A DNA stretch of 64,000 bases from Dryococelus australis (GCA_029891345.1 CM057009.1:292780966-292844965); one strand, 5' to 3'; positions 49,501 to 58,614 are shown, counted from the first letter of the stretch. Made by a program: numbers and translations. The notes: generated by a model from the letters alone, not told the origin.

Positions 49501-50779
49501 CATAAAGGGTTCTCAGTTCGGTGTGACGTATATAAAGTATATTTGTTTACCATTATTCAAAATGCGATGGTTTTTAAAGTGCTCTATCAGCCGTGAATAT
49601 CTTATAACATGAAGTTACATAAATGATTCTCCGTACAGTGTGACATTTATAACGTATATTTGTTAACCATTATTCCAAATGAGATGGTATTAAAAGTTCC
49701 GTGAAAATCTTATAACAAGTAGTCACATAAAGGGTTATCCGTACAGTGTGACGTTTATAAAGTATATTTGATACCCATTATTCCAAATGAGATGGTTTTA
49801 AAAGTGCTCCATTTGCCGTGTATATCATATAACTAGTAATTACATAAAGTGTTCTCCGTACAGTGTGACGTTTATAACGTATTTTTGTTAACCAATATTC
49901 CAAATGAGATGGTTTTAAAAGTGCTCTATTTGCAGTGAATATCTTATAACATGTAGTTACATAAAGGGTTCTCCGTATAGTGTGACGTTTATAACGTATA
50001 TTTTTTTATTATTATTTTTCAAATGAGATGGTTTTAAAAGTGCTCTATTTGCCGTGTATATCTTATAACAACAAGTTACTTAAAGTGTTCTCCGTACAGT
50101 GGAACGTTTATTATATATATTTGTTAACCATTATTCCAATTGAGATGATTTTAAAAGAGCTCTATTAGCCGTGAATATCTTATAACAAGTAATTATATAA
50201 AGTGTTCTCCGTACAGTGTGACGTTTATAACGTATATTTGTTAACCATTATTCCAAATGGGATGGCTTTAAATGTGCTGTGAATATCTAATAACAACTAG
50301 TTACATAAAGGGTTTCTCCGTACAGTGTGACGTTTTTAACGTATATTTGTTAAACATTATTCCAATTGAGATGGTTTTAAAAGTGCTCTATTTGCCGTGA
50401 ATATCTTATAACAAGTAGTTACATAAAGGGTTCTGCGTACAGTGTGACGTTTATAACGTATATTTGTTAACCATTATTCCAAATGGGATGGTTATAAAAG
50501 TGCTCTATTTGCCGTGAATATCTTATAACAAGTAGTTACATAAAGGGTTCTCCGTACAGTGTGACTTTTATAATGTATATTTATTAAACATTATTCCAAA
50601 TGAGATGGTTTTAAAAGTGCTCTGTTTGCCGTGAATATCTTATAACAAGTAGTTACAAAAAGGTGTCTCCGTACAGTCTGACCTTTATAACGTATATTTT
50701 TTAACCATTATTCCAAATGAGATAGTTTTAAAAGAGCTCTATTTGCCGTGAATATCTTATAACAAGTAGTTACATAAAG
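22507..50779 (+). repeat. 28.3 kb satellite array, 105-117 bp monomers
   Basis: About 250 head-to-tail monomers (length divided by a mean near 113). The consensus order is TTGTTAACCATTATTCCAAA, GAGATGGTTTTAAAAGTG, optional CTCTATTTG, CCGTGAATATCTTATAACAA, GTAGTTACATAAAGGG, TTCTCCGTACAGTGTGACG, TTTATAACGTATA. The long form is 117 bp. Loss of the 9 bp CTCTATTTG gives 108, and loss of TTA from CTTATAA gives 105. The part AAAAGTGCTC to CTTATA (for example 22541-22576) aligns with the terminus of MITE family A (908-943). AACCAT and ATGGTT form a short dyad. No gene lies inside; long frames reflect the 117 bp period being divisible by three. Confidence 0.97.
38300..50779 (+). repeat. Higher-order repeat zone of the satellite array
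   Basis: Multi-monomer blocks recur here. A marker monomer with ACAAAAGGGGATCTCAGTAC or a close form appears near 38396, 38747, 40228, 41792, 42611 and 44799, usually followed by AGTACTCAATTTGCC. The segment 39880-41740 matches 44440-46370 variant for variant. Another marker (GTTTTCTATTTGCC after ATTCCAATTGAG) recurs near 39050, 43140 and 46710. The proximal array has its own marker, TTCTCCTTATAGTGTG, near 22933, 24179, 25079, 26208, 28288 and 28617. Confidence 0.75.
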
Positions 50780-51290
50780 TAGACGATGAAAAATATATGT
50801 TTAAAATAGAGAATATGAATGAACTGAAGGACTTTTTAATTTGTTAATAAAAGAATAAGAAGAAAATCTTGAGGCCATTTTAACTGTTAATGACTATGAA
50901 AACTACACGAAAATTGTTTTATATACCAATACTGTACTTCAAGAATATAATCCAAGAAAAAAAATAAACTCGAATAGAAGTTGGAATATTAAAAAATATA
51001 ATTAAACCAATTTATGATAACTATATATAAGAATTACATTCAAGAACATCCCCAAACTCACCAGAAATAATTATTTCTCTAAGAACTCCTAGATCTGGAG
51101 AAGGTATAAAAAAATACAATAATTTACCAAAATAATATGTCTGAATGGATGAGGTTAGAAAATTGGTTAATAGATTATTAGTTATACATGGTGAAGAAAA
51201 CGCTGGAAATAAAAAATTATTACAATGGAAACGTAAACATAATGAATACGTTGAACAATAAATTTTCTGATTTGGTTATTAATAAACCAA
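50780..51290 (+). pseudogene. Unassigned Polinton gene, 3' part
   Basis: Scattered open pieces on the plus strand suggest the end of one gene. One reads IISLRTPRSGEGIKKYNNLP (about 51070-51130). Another reads NRLLVIHGEENAGNKK (about 51165-51215). The second piece resembles a conserved C-terminal motif (Leu-rich, then E-x-AGN) of an uncharacterised protein that precedes the PLA2-like gene in arthropod Polintons; this is from memory of the family and is not certain. Several stops interrupt it. Its 5' part is cut off at the satellite junction. Confidence 0.45.
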
Positions 51291-51355
51291 AAGGAATTCC
51301 GTATCTAATAAGAATTTTTAATGTAATTCCACAATCATAAGGAATTCTGAACATC

Positions 51356-51690
51356 ATGACAAAGAAATAATTCATGGGGCATTAAATAATTTTAATTTAC
51401 CCGAAATCCATATGCCAGGTTAAAATTATTGTGGACCATTTACAAAATTAAATGAAAGACTAGAAAGAGGAGACACAGGAATAAACAAATTAGATGAAGC
51501 ATGCAAATATCTCGATACTGCTTATAGAGATCATAAAGATATACAATCTAGACATAATGCTGATATAATGTTACAATGGGAAGCAAAATAAATTATGTCA
51601 AATAAAGATACTCCAATAGCAGAAAAAAATTGCTTCTGCTACTGTTGCCTCAACTTTGTTTACAAAAAAAATTAGTTTGAGGAATTAAAA
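51356..51690 (+). pseudogene. Phospholipase-A2-like (parvovirus VP1-type) protein, broken
   Basis: The plus-strand frame reads NYCGPFTKLNERLERGD, then INKLDEACKYLDTAYRDHKD, then RHNADIM (51424-51570). This is the layout of the PLA2-like domain of Polinton/adintovirus and parvovirus capsid proteins: a Ca-binding YCGPG-type loop, then a helix with the catalytic His-Asp pair. Here the loop ends in Phe rather than Gly, and the His before Asp is Leu, so the catalytic dyad is lost. Stops occur at about 51421 and 51589, and a frameshift near 51630 precedes a C-terminal ASATVASTLFTKK. In the family this domain acts on membrane lipid during entry; this copy is inactive. It sits just upstream of the pX-like gene. 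Confidence 0.75.
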
Positions 51691-51734
51691 TGATTTATTA
51701 ATTATATATATATTTTACTTATAAATTTAGATTA

Positions 51735-52135
51735 GAAGCTTAGCTTTAGATACACCCATTATCAATTAAGAGATTTGGCTATTGATAATTTTTTAATTAA
51801 TGATCAACTTGAGAAAAAATAAATGAAGGTAAAGGTTTCTTAGTTACTTTAACACTTCCAATACTAAAAAAAAAAGTTAAAATAAAAAAGCTGGAAATGG
51901 ATTACATCATGGAGGAATTATACCACTTATATTTCCAATTTTAGGTGTACTTGGTGTTTTAGCCAGTGGTGCTACTACAATTTATAATTCTGTTGAAGAA
52001 ACTAGAAAATATAAAAAATAATTAGAAGAACAACAGAGACACAATTTAGCAATGGAAAATAAATCAGGAAGAGGTTTGGTTGCAAAAAAGAAGGGAGACC
52101 AAAAAAAAATCGAATATATGCCCACTATCTAATAC
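51735..52135 (+). pseudogene. pX-like Polinton minor virion protein, broken
   Basis: An upstream piece reads YQLRDLAIDNFLINDQLEKK (about 51762-51820) and is followed by GKGFLVTLTLPI in another frame. Then HHGGIIPLIFPILGVLG leads into a Gly/Ala-rich hydrophobic stretch, and EEQQRHNLAMENKSGRG follows after a stop at about 52019. The Gly-Gly hydrophobic core with a basic tail and the RHN-x3-ME motif are features I associate with adenovirus pX-like proteins of Polintons and adintoviruses. The name is a family-level inference. It lies between the PLA2-like and protease genes, the usual neighbourhood. Confidence 0.6.
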
Positions 52136-52139
52136 CTAT

Positions 52140-52490
52140 ATTGAATAATATGTAAAAATATTAAATATAAAAAATTACAGAAATGTTATATGATTGATGA
52201 ATTACCAAAAAGTATGCACAAAAATGAATGTGTCGTGGTTAATTTCGACATTTCCTCAAATCCTGGAAATCATTGCGTTTGCTATTTTTAAGAAAATAAC
52301 AATGTTTACTATTACGATTTATTTGGTGGAAATATTTCTTTTAATTTAATTATTTATTTCAAAAATATAAATGTTTATTACAATGATGATCGAATTCAGA
52401 ATTTATCTCAGTTATATGTGGACATCTATGTTTAGTTGTTTTATATTTTATTTCGAAAGGTTTAAAGTTAATGATATAAATGATTTGTTA
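52140..52490 (+). pseudogene. Adenain-like maturation cysteine protease, broken
   Basis: Pieces in different frames follow the adenain order. KILNIKNYRN and NECVVVNFDISSNPGNHCVC (52225-52283) contain the conserved region around the catalytic His (NPG-x-H). A stop follows, then NNNVYYYDLFGG, NINVYYNDDRIQNLS (52367-52410) and finally ICGHLCLVVL (52419-52450) in a shifted frame, holding the Cys-Gly-x-x-Cys block with the catalytic Cys. Family members cleave capsid precursors during virion maturation. At least two frameshifts and two stops make this copy non-functional. The 200-codon frame that starts at 52371 begins inside this gene in another frame, so that start is not real. Confidence 0.75.
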
Positions 52491-52538
52491 TTAAAATACA
52501 GATATATTTGGAAACTATTAATCAAATCTTTAAATAAA

Positions 52539-53198
52539 ATGCTTGACACTAGTGCTTCCGCTATAAAAAAAGATGTTGATTTAGAATACAAAACTATTGC
52601 TTCTGATTATGCCTTAAAAACATGTGTAGATTCACAATGCGATTCGGGTAAACTAAGCACTTGCTTTGATTATTCAAAATCTTATGATTCTTTTTTAGGG
52701 CATAGAATTGTTAATATAGATGAACCTAGAGACGATGAAAGTGCAGTCGATAAAAGATTTTTTGATACAGAAATTGTTGGTAAATTACAAAATAAACTAA
52801 GCAAACTTTTTGTTTATACAAACAGTTATATTTCTTTACAGCATCGTAGAATTACTAGTCTCTCTGATCCTATAGATGGAGATAATGCAGTCAATAAAAG
52901 ATTTTTTGATAAAGAAATAGCTCATTATGCATTAGAAAAAGACATATATTCAAAATATAACTGTTGTTTCTGATTATGCATTAAAAACTATGTAAAATCA
53001 AAACAAATTATTATTGTTATCGCTTTCCAAGATCAACTTAGTAAAGGTTTTATTTACACAAAAGATTATGTTTCTCTTCAAAATCGTAGAATGCATAATG
53101 TAGTTGATCCTATAGATGGAAAAGATGTGGTCAGTAAAATATTTGCTGATAAAGAAATTGCTATCAAATTGCAAAATTTAAAACCAATCAGTTTTTAA
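52539..53198 (+). pseudogene. Fibre-like repeat protein, frameshifted
   Basis: The frame open to 52973 includes two copies of a motif: HRIVNIDEPRDDESAVDKRF and RRITSLSDPIDGDNAVNKRF, each followed by FD-x-EI. A third copy (RRMHNVVDPIDGKDVVSKIF, about 53087-53146) lies beyond a frameshift at about 52974, and the gene ends at 53198. SDYALKT also recurs (about 52597 and 52968). The pattern R-x-x-N-x-x-D-P-x-D-x3-A-V-x-K-x-F-x-D is typical of trimeric phage-type tail-fibre segments that also occur in arthropod Polintons, suggesting a receptor-binding spike. I chose the Met at 52539 because the frame upstream of it overlaps the protease relic. Confidence 0.65.
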
Positions 53199-53312
53199 TT
53201 ATACACTTGTTAACTCGAAATTTGAAAATGTAAGGAAGAAAAATTACATATATTTTATTTACCTACAAAGTGGAATAGAAGTAATAATAATTTTCACTAA
53301 AACAATAATAAA

Positions 53313-53545
53313 ATGTTCTTTACTTTTTTGATAGATTGTAATGTGTATAAAATAATTACTGTTCATCCCAATTTACCTGGAAATATGGCGACTGTTATTA
53401 AGGGATCTCAAAAATAGATTACAGTAAGACTTTTGATAATGTAGGTGATATTTTAACTTTTAAAATAAAATAAAAACTAAAATATCTGAATATCTTGATG
53501 GCTTGATGACTAATATAGGAAAATTCGTAAAATATAAATATTAAA
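53313..53545 (+). pseudogene. Small unassigned Polinton gene
   Basis: A Met at 53313 opens a frame reading MFFTFLIDCNVYKIITVHPN before a stop at 53415. Later pieces (EYLDGLMTNIGKFVKYKY in another frame, about 53490-53543) may be its end. I do not recognise it. It stands between the fibre-like gene and the zinc ribbon on the same strand. Confidence 0.35.
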
Positions 53546-53563
53546 TTATTTTTTCACTATTAA

Positions 53564-53725
53564 ATGGAGAATAGGTGGTGCTTGAAGTGTAAAAAAGTCA
53601 CTAGAAATAATACTATAAATATGAAAATACTGAAAATGGTCAATTAGTTCAGAAAAGTAAATGTTCTATATGTAATTCTAATAAATCAACATTTAAAAAA
53701 ATGCACAATGTAATAGAAGTCATAA
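53564..53725 (+). pseudogene. Small zinc-ribbon protein (DUF5679-like), frameshifted
   Basis: The start MENRWCLKCKKVT gives the first C-x2-C knuckle. After a frameshift near 53610 another frame gives LVQKSKCSICNSNKSTFKK, the second C-x2-C followed by Asn-Lys-Ser. Two knuckles about 25-30 residues apart in a very short protein match the zinc-ribbon genes often found beside the integrase in Polintons and in some large DNA viruses. Its role is unknown. The name is inferred from layout and motif. Confidence 0.6.
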
Positions 53726-53734
53726 TCAATTAAT

Positions 53735-54551
53735 TATATAAACCTGCACAAAAAATTTTCCAACAAGGAAAGTAATTTCATATAGTATTGATGATTTATG
53801 GCAAATTGATCTTGTTGTAATGGATACTAATAATTTGAAAGATATATCACATTTAAACAATGGGAATAAATATATTATGACAATTATTGTTTTTTCAAAA
53901 TATGCATTTGGTATATCAATTAAACATAAAACAGCAAAAAATGTAGTAAACTGTTTAGAATCTATATTAGTTAAAAGAAAACTGGTTAATATTTGAAAAG
54001 ATAATGGGTCCAATAAATATTTAAAGAATAAAAAATATTAAGGAACTTATGCAAAAATATAACATCAATCACTATTCTACATTCACTGAACTTAAAGCCA
54101 GTGTTGTGGAAATATATAATCGTACAATGAAGGACAAAATGTGGAAGAAATTTGCCTTATAGGGCAATTACAAATTGGTAAATATATAAAATGATTTAGT
54201 TAAAGAACACAACAATACAAAGCATAGAACCATTGGTATGAAACCAATTGAAGTTAATAAGAAGAATGAAAAAATTTCATGCGAACAAATTTTGTAGACA
54301 TGATTAGTAAACCAAGATACAAAGTTAGCGATATTGTCTACATAAGCAAGAGTAGACGATCCTTTGAATAGGGTTATACAGCTAATTGGACAACAGAATT
54401 ATATCCATTTTTGAGATTTAAAAAAAATGATGTGCCAACTTACAAACTGAAAGATTACAAAGGAGAAAAAATAAATGATAGTTTTTATAAATACGAAATT
54501 ATGAAAACTGGCTACCCAAATGAATATTTGGTTGAAACAGTTAGTTTTTGA
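53735..54551 (+). pseudogene. Polinton rve-family integrase, broken
   Basis: DDLWQIDLVVMD (53790-53824) carries the first catalytic Asp. KYIMTIIVFSKYAFGISIKH follows. KDNGSNKYLK (about 53997-54026) carries the second Asp, after a stop at 53994. VVEIYNRTMKDKMWKKFAL (about 54107-54161) carries the catalytic Glu. A C-terminal part reads KPRYKVSDIVYISKSRRSF and then NWTTELYPFLRF, which is the chromo/SH3-like tail of this family. The ending YPNEYLVETVSF at 54551 is also typical. Family members insert the element into the genome with a short target duplication. At least seven stops and frameshifts disable this copy. A 95-codon minus-strand frame here (54013-53726) is a shadow. Confidence 0.88.
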
Positions 54552-54870
54552 TAATTCGCAAACTCTTCGATTAATAAAACAAATGTTATGTGAATTATAA
54601 TATTTTGTGAAATAAAATATTTTTTATGAAATTAATTATTTCAAGTGCAACATAAATACATGTTTAACACAGTAATTTAATGTTTATGACATGCATTCAA
54701 CATTTGTTCAATGTTCATTGATCATTCATTTGTTTATTGTTTGTTTCTTCAATGCACATATCACCTATGGTGAGATTTATTTTTAAAAACTATAAAAGGT
54801 TTAGGGGCTGTTACACCACTCCAGGGACCTTCCAGGTTTAGGGATTGTTACACCTGGCCAGTAACCTGTT
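54552..54870 (+). repeat. Putative Polinton terminus with a 37 bp direct repeat
   Basis: After the integrase stop, about 230 bp of AT-rich DNA contains ATTCAACATTTGTTCAATG repeats. Then GTTTAGGGGCTGTTACACC (54799) and GTTTAGGGATTGTTACACC (54836) form a 37 bp tandem repeat. The segment ends CAGTAACCT, which agrees with Polinton ends being AG...CT. The partner terminus is not in the window, so the boundary is inferred. Confidence 0.5.
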
Positions 54871-55070
54871 ATATATTTTCAGGCCTTATTTAGCACCACC
54901 AAAACTCCATTTGGAGAACTCCCAACTTCACCACCAGCCGGCCTATTTTTTTAGTGTGAATTTGGGAGTTTTTATTATTTTTTATTTCTTTATTTTCTTT
55001 TATCTTTTTTTTTTGTTTTATGATATTCCCAATTCATATAGTGTTGCGAATCACTCCATCTTATACATCT
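54871..55070. other. Spacer between the Polinton terminus and the hAT relic
   Basis: Short AT-rich spacer with a T-rich tract (54968-55018). Nothing further is identified. Confidence 0.4.
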
Positions 55071-58000
55071 GAGAGGGCCATAGGAACTAATATTTTTCCT
55101 AGGGGGTGGGGCAGATGACTGTAATGGTGTAATTGATTCCATGTAAAATAAAACAAAATTTTACATTCTCCTCAGGTTCTTTTAACCAAGGGCAATGCTA
55201 CTGTTGTTAGAATAAGTGATTATCCACTTGTACAAGCAATAGGCCTACATATACGATAAGAATAAACATCTACTATTAAATAAACAAAATTTTGATACTT
55301 TGATAACACCTAAATTCGAAAACTTCATGTGATTATTTTCTTGTAATACACAGATGTAAATACATAAATGCATAATGTAAGTAAAAGTCTAAATCATATT
55401 ACATTGGCATTTAATAAAAAATTATCTCTCAAGTTAATCAAATTCAAAACCTAAATTAAATTTACATATAATATTGACATAATTTACATTCTCCATGAAC
55501 AATTATATATAACACACACATTGAAACACTCACATAATTCTTCATGATGGACTTACACATGGTGTAATTTACCCAAAAACTACTGTACAGTCTCAAACAT
55601 ATCAGTACATATAAAAATTTTCAATAAGTTAGTAAAATACACCAGTCATTTATCTTGTAAAAATTTTCAAATTATCTGTGTAAAGTTTTTATCATATAGA
55701 CACCTCACAATTGCCGAATGTTTACTTTCTCTCTGATGTCCTAGAAACAAACTCTTTTAAGATGTCATGCAGTTGAAGATAAGATAATCTTGAGCCATGG
55801 CTCTCAGCAACCAATAAATGATTATGTCTTTCTTGTGACATATTTGCTCTCAAATATGTTTTCAAATGTCTTGTATTACTAAAAGATCTCTAAAGAATCT
55901 GCCAAGGCTGGTACAGTAAGGATAAGCATTATCAATTTTTTCACTTCTCCAAGCAATGTTTACTCCATTGCTGATTCATTATTCAGTTTTCTTGCTATAT
56001 AAACAACTCTACGGATATTTTCTTCGGGGATGACAGTCTTCAACATTAGCAGTTGTGTGTGGAGTATGTCTTTATTGAAATCAAATTAATGCACACATAA
56101 CTCTCGCTGAAACTCTTCTAGAGATGGAGGTTCTGTTGTGATAGAAGACAGAATGACATTTTATAATTTGATGTGATTAACATGTCTTTTATCACAGTTG
56201 TGAGTGTACTTGCTGCAGAATCTGATGTGTTGTGCATGCCAAAAAAAAAAGGTATTTTATCTCTTGAGAATATGGAGAGACACAGCACACACACAAAGAA
56301 AACTGCTCCACACTAGAAATGTCGAATGTAGAGTCTGCAATAATGCCAATAAATGGTGAATTCGAAATTTCGTTCACAATATTTTTGAGAACCATATGGG
56401 ACATAATCTGCAAAATTTCATTTTGTATGATTGGGATAAGCAAGTGGTCTCTGCGCAAAAGCCATGACATCAACTTCAGTAGTGCCTACATCGGATTCTC
56501 TTTCATGCAACAAAAGTTAAGTTTTGATCAAAACATCATGACTGTGGATTGCATTTCCTGAGCGTGCTAAGTACCTGAGTGAACTGATTACATATATCAT
56601 TGCTTTGCATGCTTTCACTTGTTGCTCTTCAAATTGGAAATTCAACTGTGACCCTACAGTCGCGCCGTTTCCTTTGGAAAATTATGTGCTCTGATGTAAT
56701 GTGAAACTGACTTTTTTAATGCTCGTGAAATTTCTGCAGTCCTTTTTTTTCCAGTTTCTGAAACCATTTATCAGAAAAGCTACCTCTTTCAAAGGTCTAT
56801 TTTTAACCATATGACAAGCCTAAATGCAGTGAAAACAAAGAGCACAATCCCTTGATGCATCATAGTGTAACCAGCTGTACTTCACAAACCAGCTTCCAAC
56901 ACAATGCCTTGAATTTGTTTCAGGAACACTATAATTTGAATGCAGATGATTTTATACTTTAAATATGGGAAGGTGTTCAGATTTGTTTAAAACACGATTA
57001 CAAACAACAGAATAATGACCAACATGAGGTTTGTTGCCTATGGTAAAACCTTCGATTTCAGGCAGTCGTAATGTGCCTTTAATTTCTTCTGTACTGTGTG
57101 TTTTGTCTGTTGCTCTTTCTGAGCAGACAGTTTCTTTTACAACAGTAGTAGTTAGTAGCTCTAATCTGAACATGATGATTTTGGTTTCACTAGGAAATCA
57201 TAAAATGTTTTTATTTTAGACATTTTCTGAAAATAAATTAAGAAATAAACTGCATTTAAAAACTTGGTGCAATAAACATATCAAAGTACAACATGCAAAA
57301 AAATCAGTAACAAAACAAACACTGCGGCTGACTGAAAAAGGACGAAAAATATTTAAACATGCAAATAGAATACAGAACTTTGTAGCAATTTTATGTTTTC
57401 ATTTTAATTTTTATATTATTAGTAATGTCTTGCATCGAAAATGTTTCTAAACAATCGTAATTTGCTTCAGCTAAAATCTGAGTTGTTTCTTTAAATTTTA
57501 CTTTTGTTTGATAAACAATTACGAAAATAGAAAATTCCATTAAATATTTAACCAATCACACTATATTCTTCAGGTCAAAAGAAATCCAAGAGAAATAAAA
57601 AAAACCTTTATTTAGTTGTATTTAGGCTTACTTACCAAAGCTAGTTCAGTTTCCTGTTCATATTTTCAAAACACTCACTAGACTGCACTAAGAGACTCCG
57701 AGACACGCATCTGCCAACTGTCCATTGCTGAAGGGATGGGAAGGCAAGGTTGAGGAATGCTGGTGGTGTGGTTGGCCCCAACGAACTTCAAGGTCGCCAC
57801 ACGCCACCCTTGTCTCTGTTGTCCATACTATCAGTACTATAATTACTGGTTAGAAAGGGTTTTAACTTCATACAAAATTCATACGAAATCTTAATATAGT
57901 GTATGCAGTGACGAATTTTTTGTTAAAATTTCTATATACAAAGATATAAATATGAAATGAATTGTTTGACACTATTTAAAATGGAACATGTGTTTGAGAC

Positions 58001-58090
58001 TACAAGATGTAGGGGCACTGCCCCTCCTTGTGCAGAAGTGGGGTAGGCATATACCCCCTCTACCCCCTCCTGGTTCCTTGTGCCTGACAG
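55071..58090 (-). mobile_element. hAT-superfamily DNA transposon relic
   Basis: A transposase relic on the minus strand lies between two G-rich or C-rich ends. The left end (55071-55113) has AGGGCCATAGGAACTA and TAGGGGGTGGGGCAG. The right end (58010-58090) has GGGGCACTGCCCCTCC, TACCCCCTCC and GGTTCCTTGTGCC. The ends pair loosely as inverted repeats (AGGAACTA against TGGTTCCT). I could not read an 8 bp target duplication. Non-coding flanks occupy 55114-55690 and 57180-58009. Confidence 0.7.
55690..57180 (-). pseudogene. hAT transposase with TTF zinc finger and DUF4371 blocks, broken
   Basis: Reading the minus strand from 57173, an N-terminal piece ends with HLPIFKV. Then YSWLHYDASRDCALCFHC (about 56881-56828) gives the TTF-type zinc finger. 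A DUF4371 block at 56473-56192 reads QNEILQIMSHMVLKNIVNEI and then IADSTFDISSVEQFSLC, including the DDE-type Asp in IADST. The end (about 55885-55810) reads LKTYLRANMSQERHNHL, the hAT dimerisation motif. The order and size fit ZMYM/TTF-type hAT transposases, which catalyse cut-and-paste transposition. Multiple stops and frameshifts are present. Confidence 0.82.
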
Positions 58091-58360
58091 ATGATATGCT
58101 ACAGTAGAGCATAGAGAGTATTTTTGGGTTGATGATTAAGAAGTACTATTTATTTGCATCAATACTCATATATTTAATATATGAGCAAGATCATGATTGT
58201 TTGGCTAAAATTTTTAATTATTTTGGTGATAATCTAATAGAGCAAATATGGATGCCTCATATTCACATCATTAAATTAGCTGCGCAGACCGGGGATCAAA
58301 CCCATAACCTTTGGATTTGAAATGAAATACCTTGTCACTGAGCCACCGCAACAAGACAAG
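58091..58360 (-). repeat. tRNA-derived SINE
   Basis: On the minus strand the head (58353 to about 58279) reads GTTGCGGTGGCTCAGTG with a good A box, and GGGTTTGATCCCCGG with a good B box. The length is near 74 nt, as in a tRNA. A body of about 180 bp extends toward 58091. The head agrees better with Pol III promoter consensus than any other in the window, so this copy is probably the youngest SINE here. Confidence 0.7.
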
Positions 58361-58610
58361 CGATGTGATTATTAAAAGTCTTTATGTGATGAGTTATTAC
58401 CACCACAAGTAGATAGCTTCATTTCGCGAGTTGCACAATGACTGTTCGCTGCACCGCAACTAGATAACAGCACTGTCATTACAAACTTCTTCCTGTGGTG
58501 GAAAGAGTGCACTGAAGTGCCTCTTCAGGAAGTAGATAAAGAATTCTCATGTACACCACAAACTAGACAGAGTTACATTATAAAATGTTGGATTTGTCCG
58601 GACATTTACC
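58361..58610. other. Unassigned sequence
   Basis: Mixed-composition DNA between the SINE and the second Polinton half. No feature recognised. Confidence 0.4.
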
Positions 58611-58614
58611 ACCA

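Larger units (their letters stand above)
50780..54870 (+). mobile_element. Polinton/Maverick (adintovirus-like) half, integrase end
   Basis: Consecutive plus-strand relics of Polinton genes are packed from the satellite border to a putative terminus at 54870. In order they are: unassigned, PLA2-like, pX-like, adenain-like protease, fibre-like, small, zinc ribbon and integrase. All have stops or frameshifts, so the copy is dead. Polymerase, ATPase and capsid genes are absent here; polymerase, ATPase and penton-like genes appear from 58611 onward. The left limit is a sharp break against the last satellite monomer. Confidence 0.85.

Noticed and set aside
22507..50779. CRISPR-like array
   Set aside because: Units are contiguous monomers without unique spacers of constant length, the context is animal transposons, and the period is 105-117 bp.
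22507..50779. Telomeric or rDNA spacer origin for the satellite
   Set aside because: No TTAGG-type telomere repeat or rRNA sequence is seen anywhere in the window.
53726..54013. 95-codon minus-strand frame
   Set aside because: Shadow of the plus-strand integrase, which has catalytic motifs.
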